Counted from the first letter of the stretch, positions 1 to 7,074 are shown. The stretch: 7,365 nucleotides of DNA from Rhizobiaceae bacterium (GCA_913776675.1 CAJYRE010000571.1:1-7365); one strand, 5' to 3'. Numbers and translations are program-made. The notes: generated from the sequence alone by a model not told the origin.

Positions 1-1921
1 GCCGGTCGCTAAACGAAATAAAGCCCCCAACCATCATCACCAGTGCCCCGCCCCAGATGCACAGAATCAAGGGTTTCCACCAGATGCGCACCACCATGCC
101 GCCATCGGCCATGGCATCGCCCAACGACACATAAAGCTGGCTCAGGCCAAAGGTGCGAATACCTGCCTCGGTGGTGGGCATGCGCCGCGCTGTGTACAGC
201 CGTTTCGATGACCAGACATCGCCAACGGCCACACCCGCCCGGCGAAGGGTGAAATGGCCACGATCCTCGGTGTAATTCGGTCCCTTGCCAGCGCGCAAAC
301 CATCATAGACCAGCGTAAATCCGCCCGCCTCGGTGGTCATGCCCGGTTTCATCTCCACCACAGCCTCTGTCTGGAAGGTGGTGACGGCCACAATGCCCAG
401 CACCGTAACCCCAAAGCCGAAATGCGCCAGCGCCGTGCCAAAGGCTGAGCGTGGCAGGCCAATAAGACGACGCAAGGCAACGCTGAATGTCTGCTTGCCA
501 AAGGCTGCGCGATACCACACATCCGCCACCGCCCCGAACATGACAAAGAAGCCTGCGGCCAGCCCCAGAACCGCCATCACCGGCCCGCCATTGCGCGCAT
601 AATAGAGCGCAAGCCCTGCCAGAAAAGCGATGCCTGCCACCAGATAGAGCCGTTGCATCGCGCCCAGAATATCACCGCGCTTCCAGGCCATCATCGGCCC
701 GAATGGCACAGACACAATCAGCGGAATCATCAACAGGCCGAAGGTGAGATTGAAGAATGGCGGCCCCACCGAAATCTTGTCGCCTGTAAGAGTTTCCAAC
801 AGCAGCGGATAAAGCGTGCCAATCAAAACTGTTGCGGTGGACACTGTGAGAATGAGATTGTTCAGCACCAATGCGCCTTCGCGTGAGATCGGCTGAAACA
901 GCCCGCCCGTTTTCAAAAGCGGGGCACGCAGCATGAACAAAAACAGCGCGCCACCAATGAAAAAGATCAGGATACAGAGAATGAAAATGCCGCGTGTCGG
1001 ATCCGTGGCAAAGGCATGCACCGAGGTGAGCACCCCGGACCGCACCAGAAATGTGCCCAGAAGCGACAGGGAAAAGGTCAGAATGGCCAGCAGCACGGTC
1101 CAGATTTTCAGCGCATCGCGCTTTTCCATCACCAGCGCCGAATGCAGCAACGCCGTTCCGGCCAGCCAGGGCATGAACGAGGCATTTTCCACCGGATCCC
1201 AGAACCACCAGCCACCCCAGCCAAGCTCATAATAGGCCCAGTAAGAGCCCATGGCGATGCCAGCGGTGAGAAAGGTCCAGGCCGCCAGCGTCCATGGCCG
1301 GACCCAACGCGCCCAGGCGGCATCAATGCGCCCATCCATCAAAGCGGCAATGGCAAAGGAAAAACACACCGAAAAGCCGACATAGCCAAGGTAAAGCAGC
1401 GGCGGGTGAATGGCGAGGCCGGGGTCTTGCAGCACGGGATTGAGGTCTTGTCCCTCTGCCGGGGCCGGGTTGAGCCGCACAAACGGATTGGAGGTCAGCA
1501 GGATGAACAGCAAAAAGGCCGTGGTGATCCACGCCTGCACCGCCAGCACATTGGCCCGCAATCGATCAGGCAGATTAGCGCCAAACAAGGCAACCATGGC
1601 GCTGAACAGCGTCAGGATCAGCAACCACAGCATCATCGAGCCTTCGTGATTGCCCCAGACCGCCGCAAAACGATACACCGTCGGCATCAGCGAATGGGAA
1701 TTCTGATAAACGTTGAGCAGCGAGAAATCCGACACCAGATAGGCATGGGCCAACGTGCCAAACGCCAGCGCCACAAGGCCAAACAGTGCCAGCGTGCCAT
1801 TCACCGCCGACTGCATCAGGCCGGTATCACCGCGCCTTGCGCCCACCACCGGCAGAATGGACACAATCAGAGCCGTGGCCAGCGCCAGAACCAGAGCATA
1901 ATGGCCGATCTCAATGATCAT
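1..1921 (-). CDS. ccmF: Cytochrome c maturation heme lyase subunit CcmF (CycK), missing only its last residues at the window edge
   Basis: Polytopic inner-membrane core of the CcmFHI heme lyase, which takes heme from holo-CcmE and attaches it to CXXCH motifs of apocytochrome c in the periplasm. The frame starting at ATG 1921 is open, with no stop, for 640 codons to the window edge; no stop is seen, so the 3' end is cut, but the visible tail (GGFISFSDR) is the usual CcmF ending, so few residues are missing. The WWD heme-handling motif [12 protein letters not shown] is at residues about 235-246. Histidines matching the E. coli heme ligands are H172 (in [10 protein letters not shown]), H260 (LLHSA), H302 (VHAFATDP) and H500 (LAHFGFG). 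[11 protein letters not shown] lies near residue 92. Its ATG overlaps the ccmE stop by four bases (ATGA), implying translational coupling. ccmH/cycL is expected next, outside the window. Family and pathway are certain; the ligand assignment is by analogy. Confidence 0.96.
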   Translation of the reverse strand, partial: MIIEIGHYALVLALATALIVSILPVVGARRGDTGLMQSAVNGTLALFGLVALAFGTLAHAYLVSDFSLLNVYQNSHSLMPTVYRFAAVWGNHEGSMMLWLLILTLFSAMVALFGANLPDRLRANVLAVQAWITTAFLLFILLTSNPFVRLNPAPAEGQDLNPVLQDPGLAIHPPLLYLGYVGFSVCFSFAIAALMDGRIDAAWARWVRPWTLAAWTFLTAGIAMGSYWAYYELGWGGWWFWDPVENASFMPWLAGTALLHSALVMEKRDALKIWTVLLAILTFSLSLLGTFLVRSGVLTSVHAFATDPTRGIFILCILIFFIGGALFLFMLRAPLLKTGGLFQPISREGALVLNNLILTVSTATVLIGTLYPLLLETLTGDKISVGPPFFNLTFGLLMIPLIVSVPFGPMMAWKRGDILGAMQRLYLVAGIAFLAGLALYYARNGGPVMAVLGLAAGFFVMFGAVADVWYRAAFGKQTFSVALRRLIGLPRSAFGTALAHFGFGVTVLGIVAVTTFQTEAVVEMKPGMTTEAGGFTLVYDGLRAGKGPNYTEDRGHFTLRRAGVAVGDVWSSKRLYTARRMPTTEAGIRTFGLSQLYVSLGDAMADGGMVVRIWWKPLILCIWGGALVMMVGGFISFSDR

Positions 1922-2367
1922 TTGGCTGGCTCCTCTTCCTTCCAGACGCCATCTTTTTTCAGCCGGTCCGCTACTTCTTTGGGCATGTATTTTTCATCAT
2001 GCTTGGCCAGAACCGTATCGGCAACAAACAGGCCCCCAGCTTGCGGGAAAGCACCTTCCGTGACAACACCCTGCCCCTCGCGGAACAAATCTGGCAAAAT
2101 GCCGGTATAGGTTACCGGCACAGAGGATTTTCCGTCGGTCACGGCAAACGTCACGGTGGTGCCATTGCCACGTTTGATGGAGCCTTCGGCCACCAGACCG
2201 CCGAGACGAATACGCGTGCCCGGCCCCACCGGGGTTTTGGCCAGATCGCCCGGCATATAAAAATACGCCACCGATTGGCCAAAGGCGAACAGGATCAGCA
2301 GCACAGCCGCGGTGATAAAGCCAACACCACCGGCAATCACGGCAAGGCGTTTTTGTTTCCGGGTCAT
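1918..2367 (-). CDS. ccmE: Heme chaperone CcmE (CycJ)
   Basis: Membrane-anchored periplasmic heme chaperone of system I cytochrome c maturation. It binds heme covalently through a histidine after delivery by CcmABCD and passes it to CcmF. The 149-residue product is normal length for the family. It has a short positive N-terminus (MTRKQKR), a single membrane anchor at about residues 8-30, then the beta-barrel OB-fold domain (residues about 44-120), with [10 protein letters not shown] just after the anchor. The heme-binding segment [10 protein letters not shown] gives H123 as the covalent ligand and Y127 as the axial ligand (the HxxxY pattern). The C-terminal tail is lysine- and glutamate-rich, as is usual. 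Its start overlaps the ccmI stop by ATGA (2367-2364), and its stop overlaps the ccmF start the same way. No key residue is missing. Confidence 0.97.
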   Translation of the reverse strand: MTRKQKRLAVIAGGVGFITAAVLLILFAFGQSVAYFYMPGDLAKTPVGPGTRIRLGGLVAEGSIKRGNGTTVTFAVTDGKSSVPVTYTGILPDLFREGQGVVTEGAFPQAGGLFVADTVLAKHDEKYMPKEVADRLKKDGVWKEEEPAK

Positions 2368-3509
2368 TGCACAGCCTCCTCAACGGCAAGACCAAGGCTT
2401 TTGGCCTCTGCAACCAACTGCCTGCCCTCTTCACTGGTTGGCGGGAAAGATTTCAACGCCGTTTTCAGCGCCTCCATGGCCTTAGCCTGATCTTTCAGCA
2501 TGACATAGGAGCGCACCAGCCGCATCCAGCCTTCGAAATTCTGCGGATCGGCCTTCAGTTTCGCATCCAGACTGGCCACCATGCCGGTAATCATGGCTTG
2601 GCGGTCCGCATCCGGCATGGCTTGTGCAGCGGCCACCGTCGCCGCATCGGGATTGCCCAAAGGGGCTGGCTTGTTCCCCTGATTGTCCGTGACCCCACCA
2701 TTTTGGGCAATATGGCGGGCCACAAGCGGCTGCCATGGCGCATTGGGCGGCGATTTTTCGGCAATGGCCTTGAATGCGGCCAGCGCGTCCGGTTTTTTCC
2801 CGGCCTGCTCCAACGCCAAGGCCAGATAATATTCAGCGCGCGGATTATCGGCATTGAGAGCAACGGAGCGACGGAACAGATCGCGGGCATCATCGGTGAT
2901 GATCCCGTCATTTTGCGCAATTATCACCTCGCCAAGCCCGTTCAGCCGCTCAACACTTTCACCCTTCAGACGAATGGCATTCTGATAGGCCAATTGCGCA
3001 TCCGCAATCCTGTTTTGCCGCACATAGATGGGAGCCAGCACATCCCAACCCGCGCCATCATCGGGCTTTTCCATCAAATGCCGCTCGGCTTTGGCAATCA
3101 ACAGATTGATGTCATCACCGGGCTGCGCCAGACGCGCCGCCAACGGCTGGGAAGGCAGACCCGGACTGCCGAGTGCCAGATAAAGCCCAAGCCCAAGGAC
3201 CGGGATCAACACCAGAACAAAAGCCTGCGCCAAACCATGGCGCGAAGACGCCCCCACGCCGGAGGTCGCGGCACCTCCCTCGACGGCCAGCAGACGGCGG
3301 GCAATTTCCGCACGGGCATAATCTGCCTCTTCCGCCGAGATCAGGGCACTGGCCTTATCACGTTCCAGCTCCTGCAATTGGTCCCGATAAACCGCTATGG
3401 CTCCATCACGGGCCTGCACTTCGGCGCGGCGTCCAGCTTTTAAAAGCGGCATCAGCACACTGGCGGCCACAGCAAACGTTAAAATGGCAATGACAATCCA
3501 GAACAGCAT
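2364..3509 (-). CDS. ccmI: Apocytochrome c chaperone CcmI (CycH), TPR protein
   Basis: Bitopic inner-membrane protein that holds the C-terminus of unfolded apocytochrome c and presents it to the CcmFH heme lyase. At 381 residues it has the standard layout: a first membrane helix at about 2-20 (starting [10 protein letters not shown]), a cytoplasmic charged helical stretch at about 24-90 containing [11 protein letters not shown], a second helix at about 93-113, then a periplasmic TPR-rich domain from about 136 to 378. TPR-like helices are visible at [18 protein letters not shown] (154-171), [18 protein letters not shown] (225-242) and [18 protein letters not shown] (327-344). The segment between the last two, about 270-300, is Ala/Pro/Asn-rich and probably a linker. 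The start matches the family N-terminus although only a weak GGA lies upstream. First gene of the ccmI-ccmE-ccmF unit. Confidence 0.95.
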   Translation of the reverse strand: MLFWIVIAILTFAVAASVLMPLLKAGRRAEVQARDGAIAVYRDQLQELERDKASALISAEEADYARAEIARRLLAVEGGAATSGVGASSRHGLAQAFVLVLIPVLGLGLYLALGSPGLPSQPLAARLAQPGDDINLLIAKAERHLMEKPDDGAGWDVLAPIYVRQNRIADAQLAYQNAIRLKGESVERLNGLGEVIIAQNDGIITDDARDLFRRSVALNADNPRAEYYLALALEQAGKKPDALAAFKAIAEKSPPNAPWQPLVARHIAQNGGVTDNQGNKPAPLGNPDAATVAAAQAMPDADRQAMITGMVASLDAKLKADPQNFEGWMRLVRSYVMLKDQAKAMEALKTALKSFPPTSEEGRQLVAEAKSLGLAVEEAVQ

Positions 3510-3518
3510 AGGGATCCA

Positions 3519-3528
3519 ATAATATTAT
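3519..3528. repeat. AT-only palindrome ATAATATTAT ahead of ccmI
   Basis: A perfect 10-base palindrome lying 10-19 bases upstream of the ccmI start codon, overlapping the best -10 candidate. It could simply be the AT-rich promoter core, or an operator for a dimeric repressor. The sequence does not decide between these. Confidence 0.4.
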
Positions 3529-3591
3529 CCAGAAACAATCCGCATGACGATCTGCCATGCTGTAGTCTTATCAACCTCCATGCCGCTTTTC

Positions 3592-3613
3592 ATCACAGAA
3601 AAGTAAATGTGAT
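3592..3613. repeat. Inverted repeat ATCACA-N10-TGTGAT between the lipoprotein gene and ccmI
   Basis: Perfect six-base arms separated by ten bases, about 83-104 bases upstream of ccmI and 40-61 bases downstream of the lipoprotein stop. It is not followed by a T-run on either strand, so it is not a convincing intrinsic terminator. The half-sites face the opposite way to a CRP site (TGTGA-N6-TCACA), so it is not a CRP/FNR consensus. It could be a dyad operator or a weak RNA hairpin. Confidence 0.4.
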
Positions 3614-3652
3614 TTCACCCCGTGGCGAGATCAAACGGAGCAAAACCATCGC

Positions 3653-4066
3653 TTACTCCAACGGCGTCCAAGTGCCGTTATCGTTGCGGCAGGCGGCACC
3701 ATTGGCCTGATAGGTTTTCCCCTCCATGGTCACGCTGTGCTTGTACTGGCGGCAATTCTGTGTACCCACCTGATAGGGTGCAGCCGCCACCACCTCACCG
3801 CTGGCATCATCGTCATTCCAGGTGATTTTTTGCCCGGACGGCGCATTTTCCAAAGCGCGGTATTCGGCTTCAAGGGCCCGCTGTTTCTGGGCATTGGAAA
3901 GCTTTGCACCAGACTCCGACACAACACCGCCATCCAGCGCATTGATATAGACCGAAGCGGGCACGGAGGAAACGGCCAATCCTTTGCCGGACGGCGTGGT
4001 TTGGCATGATGCAAGGGCAAAAACACTGACAACCAGAGTAACGAGAGCGGGTCTGGAAATTATCAT
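3653..4066 (-). CDS. Small lipoprotein of the 17-kDa outer-membrane surface antigen type
   Basis: Predicted 137-residue exported lipoprotein. The N-terminal signal segment (residues 1-20) ends in a lipobox L18-A19-S20-C21, so C21 should be lipidated, and Q22 at +2 favours outer-membrane sorting by the E. coli Lol rule. The central part has a charged helix (NAQKQRALEAEYRALENA, 58-75) followed by an ITWNDD turn. The C-terminal part contains C105 and C126 in CRQYKHSVTMEGKTYQANG and ACRNDNGTW, a Cys-to-Cys beta unit typical of the short 17-kDa antigen family found as a surface antigen domain in rickettsiae and rhizobia; a disulfide is plausible. The molecular role is unknown and probably structural in the envelope. 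It stands 115 bases after feuQ and 143 before ccmI, so it may have its own promoter. Family call is moderately sure; function is not assigned. Confidence 0.82.
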   Translation of the reverse strand: MIISRPALVTLVVSVFALASCQTTPSGKGLAVSSVPASVYINALDGGVVSESGAKLSNAQKQRALEAEYRALENAPSGQKITWNDDDASGEVVAAAPYQVGTQNCRQYKHSVTMEGKTYQANGAACRNDNGTWTPLE

Positions 4067-4089
4067 GGCTTACCGACTGAGCCTCTCAC

Positions 4090-4118
4090 ATTCTAAATAT
4101 TGTGTCGTCGCATGGCAT
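4090..4118 (-). promoter_or_regulatory. Candidate promoter for the lipoprotein gene
   Basis: On the minus strand a -10-like TAGAAT (4095-4090, five of six consensus matches) lies 17 bases downstream of a -35-like ATGCCA (4118-4113, four of six). The -10 ends 23 bases before the start codon, giving a short leader. Based on consensus matching only. Confidence 0.3.
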
Positions 4119-4145
4119 TTGCCCAAAAGATAAGCCTGACCACGC

Positions 4146-4155
4146 GCAAATTTGC
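4146..4155. repeat. Palindrome GCAAATTTGC in the feuQ-lipoprotein gap
   Basis: Perfect ten-base palindrome 26-35 bases after the feuQ stop and about 27 bases upstream of the candidate lipoprotein -35. Too short and AT-centred for a terminator stem, with no T-run following. A possible operator half-pair; it could also be chance. Confidence 0.3.
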
Positions 4156-4181
4156 AAGGTGCGATTTTGCATGTACCAATA

Positions 4182-5657
4182 TTAGACAATATCCCGTGAG
4201 ATGCCAGGCAACACAAGACGGACCAGCAACCCGCCCTTGACGCCGCGCGATAAATTGAGCTTTCCTTGATATTCAGAGGTGATTTCCTTGACGATTGACA
4301 AGCCCAGCCCGGTTCCGGGCTTGCTCTCATCCAGCCTGCGGCCGCGCTTGATGGCTTCGCTGATCTGGTCGGGGGCCAGACCCGGCCCATCGTCTTCCAC
4401 AATAATTTCCAGCCATGTCTTGCGGCCCGGGTCCAGCCCCACTTCACCAGCCGGAGCCATGCGTGCGGTCACGCTCACAAGCGTTTCGGCATAACGGGCG
4501 GCATTTTCCAAAAGATTGCCAAGGGTTTCTTCGAAATCCTGACTTTCCATGGCCAGCGTCAGCCCGGGCGCTTCCATGTTGAGGTCAAATTGTTTGTCCG
4601 GGTTCAGCTTGCGCATCACCCGCACCAGCCGCTCCAGCACCGGCTCAACTTCGGTGCGCGACAAAATCGAATCGCGCTGGGCCGCAATACGGGCGCGGTT
4701 AAGATAAGAACTCACCTGACTTTGCATGGCGCTGGCCTGCGCCTTGATCACCTCATCATGAGGCGCATCAACGGCCCGCGCCTCGTTGAGCAGCACGGCA
4801 ATCGGGGTTTTGAGCGAATGGGCCAGATTGCCCACCTGCATACGGGCGCGCTCGACAATGCGGTGATTGCTCTCAATCAACGCATTGATTTCATTGGCCA
4901 GCGGCTCGATTTCACGCGGAAACTCACCCTCGATTTTTTCTGCCTCACCACCGCGAATCCGCTCCAGCGCGCGGCGCGCCCGATCCAGCGGTTTGAGGCC
5001 AAACACGATGGTTACGGCATTGACCAGCAGCCCGCCAAACCCAAAAGCCGCCAGAACAGCATACAACCGCCGTGAAAAAGCGGTGATCTCGTCTTCGACC
5101 ACTTTCAGATTGCCGGACACGCGAAAGCGGGCAGCGCGGCCCGATTCATCCAGAATAACCTCGGTTTCGGCAATGCGCAGCCGGTTTCCAAAGCTGTCTG
5201 TCATGCCATAAAAGCGCTCATAATTCTGGTCGAACGGGCTTTCTTCAAAGCTCGGCACCGGCAGATTGGTCATGCCCAGCGATGTGGAGGCCAAGGGGGC
5301 GGCATTGAAGCTGCCCAGCGGCTCCACCAGCCAGTACCAGCCGGTACCGGGCTGCGAAAAGCGCAAATCACCCAGCGCCGGGCTACCGCTCAGGCTTTCA
5401 CCATCGCCCACCGAGACGGAATTGACCACATTATACAATTGCGCCCGCAACAGGTCGTTGAAGGAGCGCTCGGCACCGGCGCGATACAGCGCTGAAATCA
5501 CCAAAGCCATGGTGACAAGCGCAATCACATACCAAAGGGTGGCAAACAGCAGAACACGTAAGGTGAGCGATTTGACCTTCAGCACCGAAGCAGACTTTCT
5601 TTGGCAGGCAAACGATTCGCCTGCTTCGTTTTTTATTTCATGCATTTTGAGAGGCAA
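4182..5657 (-). CDS. feuQ: Membrane sensor histidine kinase, FeuQ-like
   Basis: Inner-membrane sensor kinase of the PhoQ-like class, partner of the response regulator just upstream. With the longest start (491 residues) the layout is: membrane helix at about 33-57, periplasmic sensor domain at about 58-197, second helix at about 198-221, HAMP-type linker at about 222-270, dimerisation/phosphotransfer helix with H280 (NLAHSLKTPIAVLLNEAR), then the ATPase domain with the N box NLLENAARYA (381-390), G1 box DDGPGL (422-427) and G2 box GTGLGLSIV (448-456). All catalytic motifs are intact. The start is uncertain: TTG 5657, ATG 5645, or an in-frame GTG near 5583 just before LKVKSLTLRVLLF, which is where related kinases usually begin. 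An AGGGAAA at 5678-5672 is far from each. In Sinorhizobium meliloti FeuQ responds to osmotic conditions and controls cyclic glucan export; that role is inferred here from context. Confidence 0.9.
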   Translation of the reverse strand: MPLKMHEIKNEAGESFACQRKSASVLKVKSLTLRVLLFATLWYVIALVTMALVISALYRAGAERSFNDLLRAQLYNVVNSVSVGDGESLSGSPALGDLRFSQPGTGWYWLVEPLGSFNAAPLASTSLGMTNLPVPSFEESPFDQNYERFYGMTDSFGNRLRIAETEVILDESGRAARFRVSGNLKVVEDEITAFSRRLYAVLAAFGFGGLLVNAVTIVFGLKPLDRARRALERIRGGEAEKIEGEFPREIEPLANEINALIESNHRIVERARMQVGNLAHSLKTPIAVLLNEARAVDAPHDEVIKAQASAMQSQVSSYLNRARIAAQRDSILSRTEVEPVLERLVRVMRKLNPDKQFDLNMEAPGLTLAMESQDFEETLGNLLENAARYAETLVSVTARMAPAGEVGLDPGRKTWLEIIVEDDGPGLAPDQISEAIKRGRRLDESKPGTGLGLSIVKEITSEYQGKLNLSRGVKGGLLVRLVLPGISRDIV

Positions 5658-5686
5658 AACCGCGACACAATTTTCCCTGACAAACT

Positions 5687-6361
5687 CTAGCCCCCGACGC
5701 TGTCAGGTGCCTTGATACGATAGCCAAGCCCGCGGACAGTTTCGATCATATCCAGCCCGATTTTCTTGCGAAGACGTCCGACAAACACTTCAATCGTGTT
5801 GGAATCACGATCAAAGTCCTGATCATACATGTGCTCCACCAGCTCGGTGCGCGATACCACCTCGCCCATGTGATGCATGAGATAGGACAAAAGCCGGAAC
5901 TCGTGCGAGGTCAGTTTCAAAGTCTTGCCGGAAACGGTGACTTTCGAGCTTTTGGTATCGAGCCGCACCGGGCCGCAGGCAATTTCAGATGAAGCATGCC
6001 CAGCCGCCCGACGGATCAGGGCGCGAATGCGCGCCAGCACTTCCTCCACATGGAAAGGCTTGGTCACATAATCATCGGCACCGGCATCGATGCCCGAAAC
6101 CTTGTCGCTCCAGCGATCGCGGGCGGTGAGGATCAGCACCGGCATGACGCGCCCATTCGAGCGCCATTTTTCCAGCACGGTAATGCCGTCCATCTGCGGC
6201 AGACCAATATCGAGGATCACCGCATCATAGGGTTCGGTATCGCCCAGATAATGGCCTTCTTCGCCATCCATGGCCTGATCGACCACATAGCCTGCTTCCT
6301 GAAGCGCCTCGACAAGCTGCCTGTTGAGATTGACATCGTCCTCGACGACCAGAATGCGCAT
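5687..6361 (-). CDS. feuP: OmpR/PhoP-family response regulator, FeuP-like
   Basis: DNA-binding response regulator, 224 residues, the usual length. The receiver domain (about 1-115) has the acidic pair D8/D9, the phosphorylation site D51 (in AVILDIGLPQMDG), T79 (LILTARD) and K101 (YVTKPF), all in place. The winged-helix domain (about 128-218) carries LTSHEFRLLSYLM, the recognition-helix region with DSNTIEVFVGRLRKKI, and the closing ETVRGLGYRI, typical of OmpR/PhoB proteins. The ATG is preceded by CGGAG with nine bases spacing. It lies 39 bases after the FeuN-like gene and 29-41 bases before feuQ, so the three probably form one transcript. The FeuP name rests on the feuN-feuP-feuQ order and the neighbouring cyc operon; PhoP-like is the safe class name. 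Confidence 0.93.
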   Translation of the reverse strand: MRILVVEDDVNLNRQLVEALQEAGYVVDQAMDGEEGHYLGDTEPYDAVILDIGLPQMDGITVLEKWRSNGRVMPVLILTARDRWSDKVSGIDAGADDYVTKPFHVEEVLARIRALIRRAAGHASSEIACGPVRLDTKSSKVTVSGKTLKLTSHEFRLLSYLMHHMGEVVSRTELVEHMYDQDFDRDSNTIEVFVGRLRKKIGLDMIETVRGLGYRIKAPDSVGG

Positions 6362-6370
6362 TCGTGATTT

Positions 6371-6375
6371 CTCCG
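6371..6375 (-). promoter_or_regulatory. Ribosome binding site of feuP
   Basis: CGGAG on the minus strand, nine bases before the ATG at 6361. It supports that start; the receiver domain also begins immediately (MRILVVEDD). Confidence 0.65.
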
Positions 6376-6400
6376 TTTTACCACGCCTTGACCAGAACGA

Positions 6401-6724
6401 TCATCTTGAGACCTGAATCGTCATCTTGCGTGGGCGTGCATTATCACCACTTCCCGGCACAAGGATAGTGATCACGCACTGATTCCCAGAGAGCCGGACA
6501 GACAAAAGCTGTCCGCCCGACTGATCCACCACACGGGAGGCCGCATTGCGGCAATCCACCCGCCCGCTGGGTCTGGTATCATTGTTATCCGTATGCTCAT
6601 TGTCGGCCTGAACGACCACCACTGGCGCATTGGGCGGCGTATCGGGCACCGTCCCGGCCGAAATGGGCAGCGTCCAGGCACTGAGCCCGGCTGCAAGACT
6701 GCCTATGATCGATTTTGATGCCAT
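6401..6724 (-). CDS. feuN: Small exported FeuN-like protein, probable periplasmic modulator of FeuQ
   Basis: Predicted 107-residue secreted protein. Residues 1-23 form a signal peptide (K4, then a hydrophobic stretch, ending PISAG with likely cleavage after A23). A hydrophilic, Pro/Asn/Asp-rich linker (about 27-53) leads to a compact C-terminal domain with C58 (GRVDCRNAASRVVDQSGG) and C83 (NQCVITILVPG), ending RPRKMTIQV; the two cysteines may pair in the periplasm. The gene directly precedes feuP, the position of S. meliloti feuN, whose small periplasmic product negatively modulates FeuPQ signalling. The repeated pattern Gly-Gly-x-Leu-Leu-Ser-Val followed by Cys-Val-Ile-Thr-hydrophobic suggests a small PepSY-like fold, but this is inference. 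The upstream repeat suggests FeuP autoregulation. The exported nature is well supported; the FeuN identity rests on location and general features. Confidence 0.72.
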   Translation of the reverse strand: MASKSIIGSLAAGLSAWTLPISAGTVPDTPPNAPVVVVQADNEHTDNNDTRPSGRVDCRNAASRVVDQSGGQLLSVRLSGNQCVITILVPGSGDNARPRKMTIQVSR

Positions 6725-6760
6725 GAACTGTTACTCTGCCGCATTCGGATTCGATGATCA

Positions 6761-6767
6761 ATTTTTA
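6761..6767 (-). promoter_or_regulatory. Candidate -10 element of the feuN promoter
   Basis: TAAAAAT on the minus strand, about 37-43 bases before the feuN start and exactly 12 bases downstream of the direct repeat at 6780-6796. There is no good -35; the repeat occupies that place, as in activator-dependent PhoP promoters. Confidence 0.4.
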
Positions 6768-6779
6768 CCCAACAGCGGC

Positions 6780-6796
6780 TGAATGGCAAATGAATG
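6780..6796 (-). promoter_or_regulatory. Direct repeat TGAATG-N5-TGAATG, candidate FeuP (PhoP-type) box
   Basis: Two exact TGAATG copies (6780-6785 and 6791-6796) with an 11-base period, one helical turn. On the feuN-coding strand they read CATTCA-N5-CATTCA. Tandem six-base half-sites with five-base spacing are the known form of PhoP/OmpR-family response regulator sites. The box lies 56-72 bases upstream of the feuN start and 12 bases from a -10-like element, matching the enteric PhoP-box layout. That FeuP binds here is inference. Confidence 0.55.
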
Positions 6797-6831
6797 CTTG
6801 GTCATCTCCTGTTTTGATCTGTAGCGAAATG

Positions 6832-7062
6832 TTACGAGCTTTCAGCTTTATCTTTGGAAACAAGCACTTGGCTTGCCATAATCCGGCCATAAACTGCCAA
6901 AAGCCCGCCCATGGAGCCGACAATGCCCATCACCGCGTCCAGCAATTGGCCCTGCTCGGCAACCCCAAGTTCAACCCCGCCAAGGTGCAGAATGGAGGCC
7001 AGAATGGCCACCAGAGCCCCCCACACGGTTTTTGACATATACCATGGCTTGCTGTCTGTCAT
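6832..7062 (-). CDS. Holin-like small two-helix membrane protein, phage/GTA-associated
   Basis: Predicted 76-residue inner-membrane protein with a short soluble head (MTDSKPWYMSKTVWG), hydrophobic helices at about 12-31 and 40-60, an EQGQLLDA turn between them and a charged tail (SKDKAESS). The head pattern Lys-Pro-Trp-x-x-Ser-Lys-Thr-x-Trp-Gly resembles small holin-like proteins of alphaproteobacterial phages and gene transfer agents. The start is set at ATG 7062 because AAGGAG lies six bases upstream; a longer reading from TTG 7083 would put that Shine-Dalgarno inside the gene and is rejected. It follows the tail protein gene by 24 bases, so the two are likely co-transcribed. A holin would make membrane pores for cell lysis; that function is inferred from size, topology and neighbour only. 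Confidence 0.75.
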   Translation of the reverse strand: MTDSKPWYMSKTVWGALVAILASILHLGGVELGVAEQGQLLDAVMGIVGSMGGLLAVYGRIMASQVLVSKDKAESS

Positions 7063-7068
7063 ATCCAA

Positions 7069-7074
7069 CTCCTT
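7069..7074 (-). promoter_or_regulatory. Ribosome binding site deciding the start of the holin-like gene
   Basis: AAGGAG on the minus strand, six bases before ATG 7062. It is the strongest Shine-Dalgarno match noticed in the window and favours ATG 7062 over TTG 7083. Confidence 0.8.

Larger units (their letters stand above)
3510..3652 (-). promoter_or_regulatory. Intergenic region ahead of ccmI, presumed ccm operon promoter
   Basis: This is the 143-base stretch between the lipoprotein stop and the ccmI start and contains no gene. It is more AT-rich than the flanking genes. Near the ccmI end, on the minus strand, TAATAT (within 3519-3528) could act as a -10, with TCGTCA 17 bases upstream as a poor -35. 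Each matches the sigma-70 consensus at only four of six positions, so the promoter assignment is weak and rests mainly on location. Two dyad elements inside it are listed separately. No intrinsic terminator with a GC stem and U-run is visible after the lipoprotein gene, so read-through from upstream is possible. Confidence 0.35.

Noticed and set aside
1016..2110. Long plus-strand open frame (about 364 codons) opposite ccmF
   Set aside because: It is antisense to ccmF, whose motifs are intact. The predicted product is rich in His, Gln, Arg and Pro with no domain pattern, typical of a codon-bias shadow.
2367..3443. Long plus-strand open frame (about 358 codons) opposite ccmI
   Set aside because: It mirrors the ccmI reading frame, shows no recognisable domain, and ccmI has full family features.
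3592..3613. Intrinsic terminator for the lipoprotein gene
   Set aside because: The six-base AT-leaning stem has a ten-base loop and no following T-run on the minus strand.
6401..6428. Eight-base direct repeat TCATCTTG (6401-6408 and 6421-6428, period 20) at the end of feuN
   Set aside because: Both copies lie in the last feuN codons and stop. The spacing is not one helical turn and no promoter follows; chance or coding constraint is enough.
6758..6805. Fifteen-residue minus-strand reading frame (MTKHSFAIQPLLGKN) spanning the direct repeat upstream of feuN, preceded by AGGAG
   Set aside because: The AGGAG touches the ATG with no spacer, which is poor for initiation, and the frame lies over the candidate FeuP box and -10, so it would be upstream of the transcript.
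6754..7035. Plus-strand open frame opposite the holin-like gene
   Set aside because: It has no ribosome binding site or family features and lies over a minus-strand gene with a strong Shine-Dalgarno and clear membrane helices.
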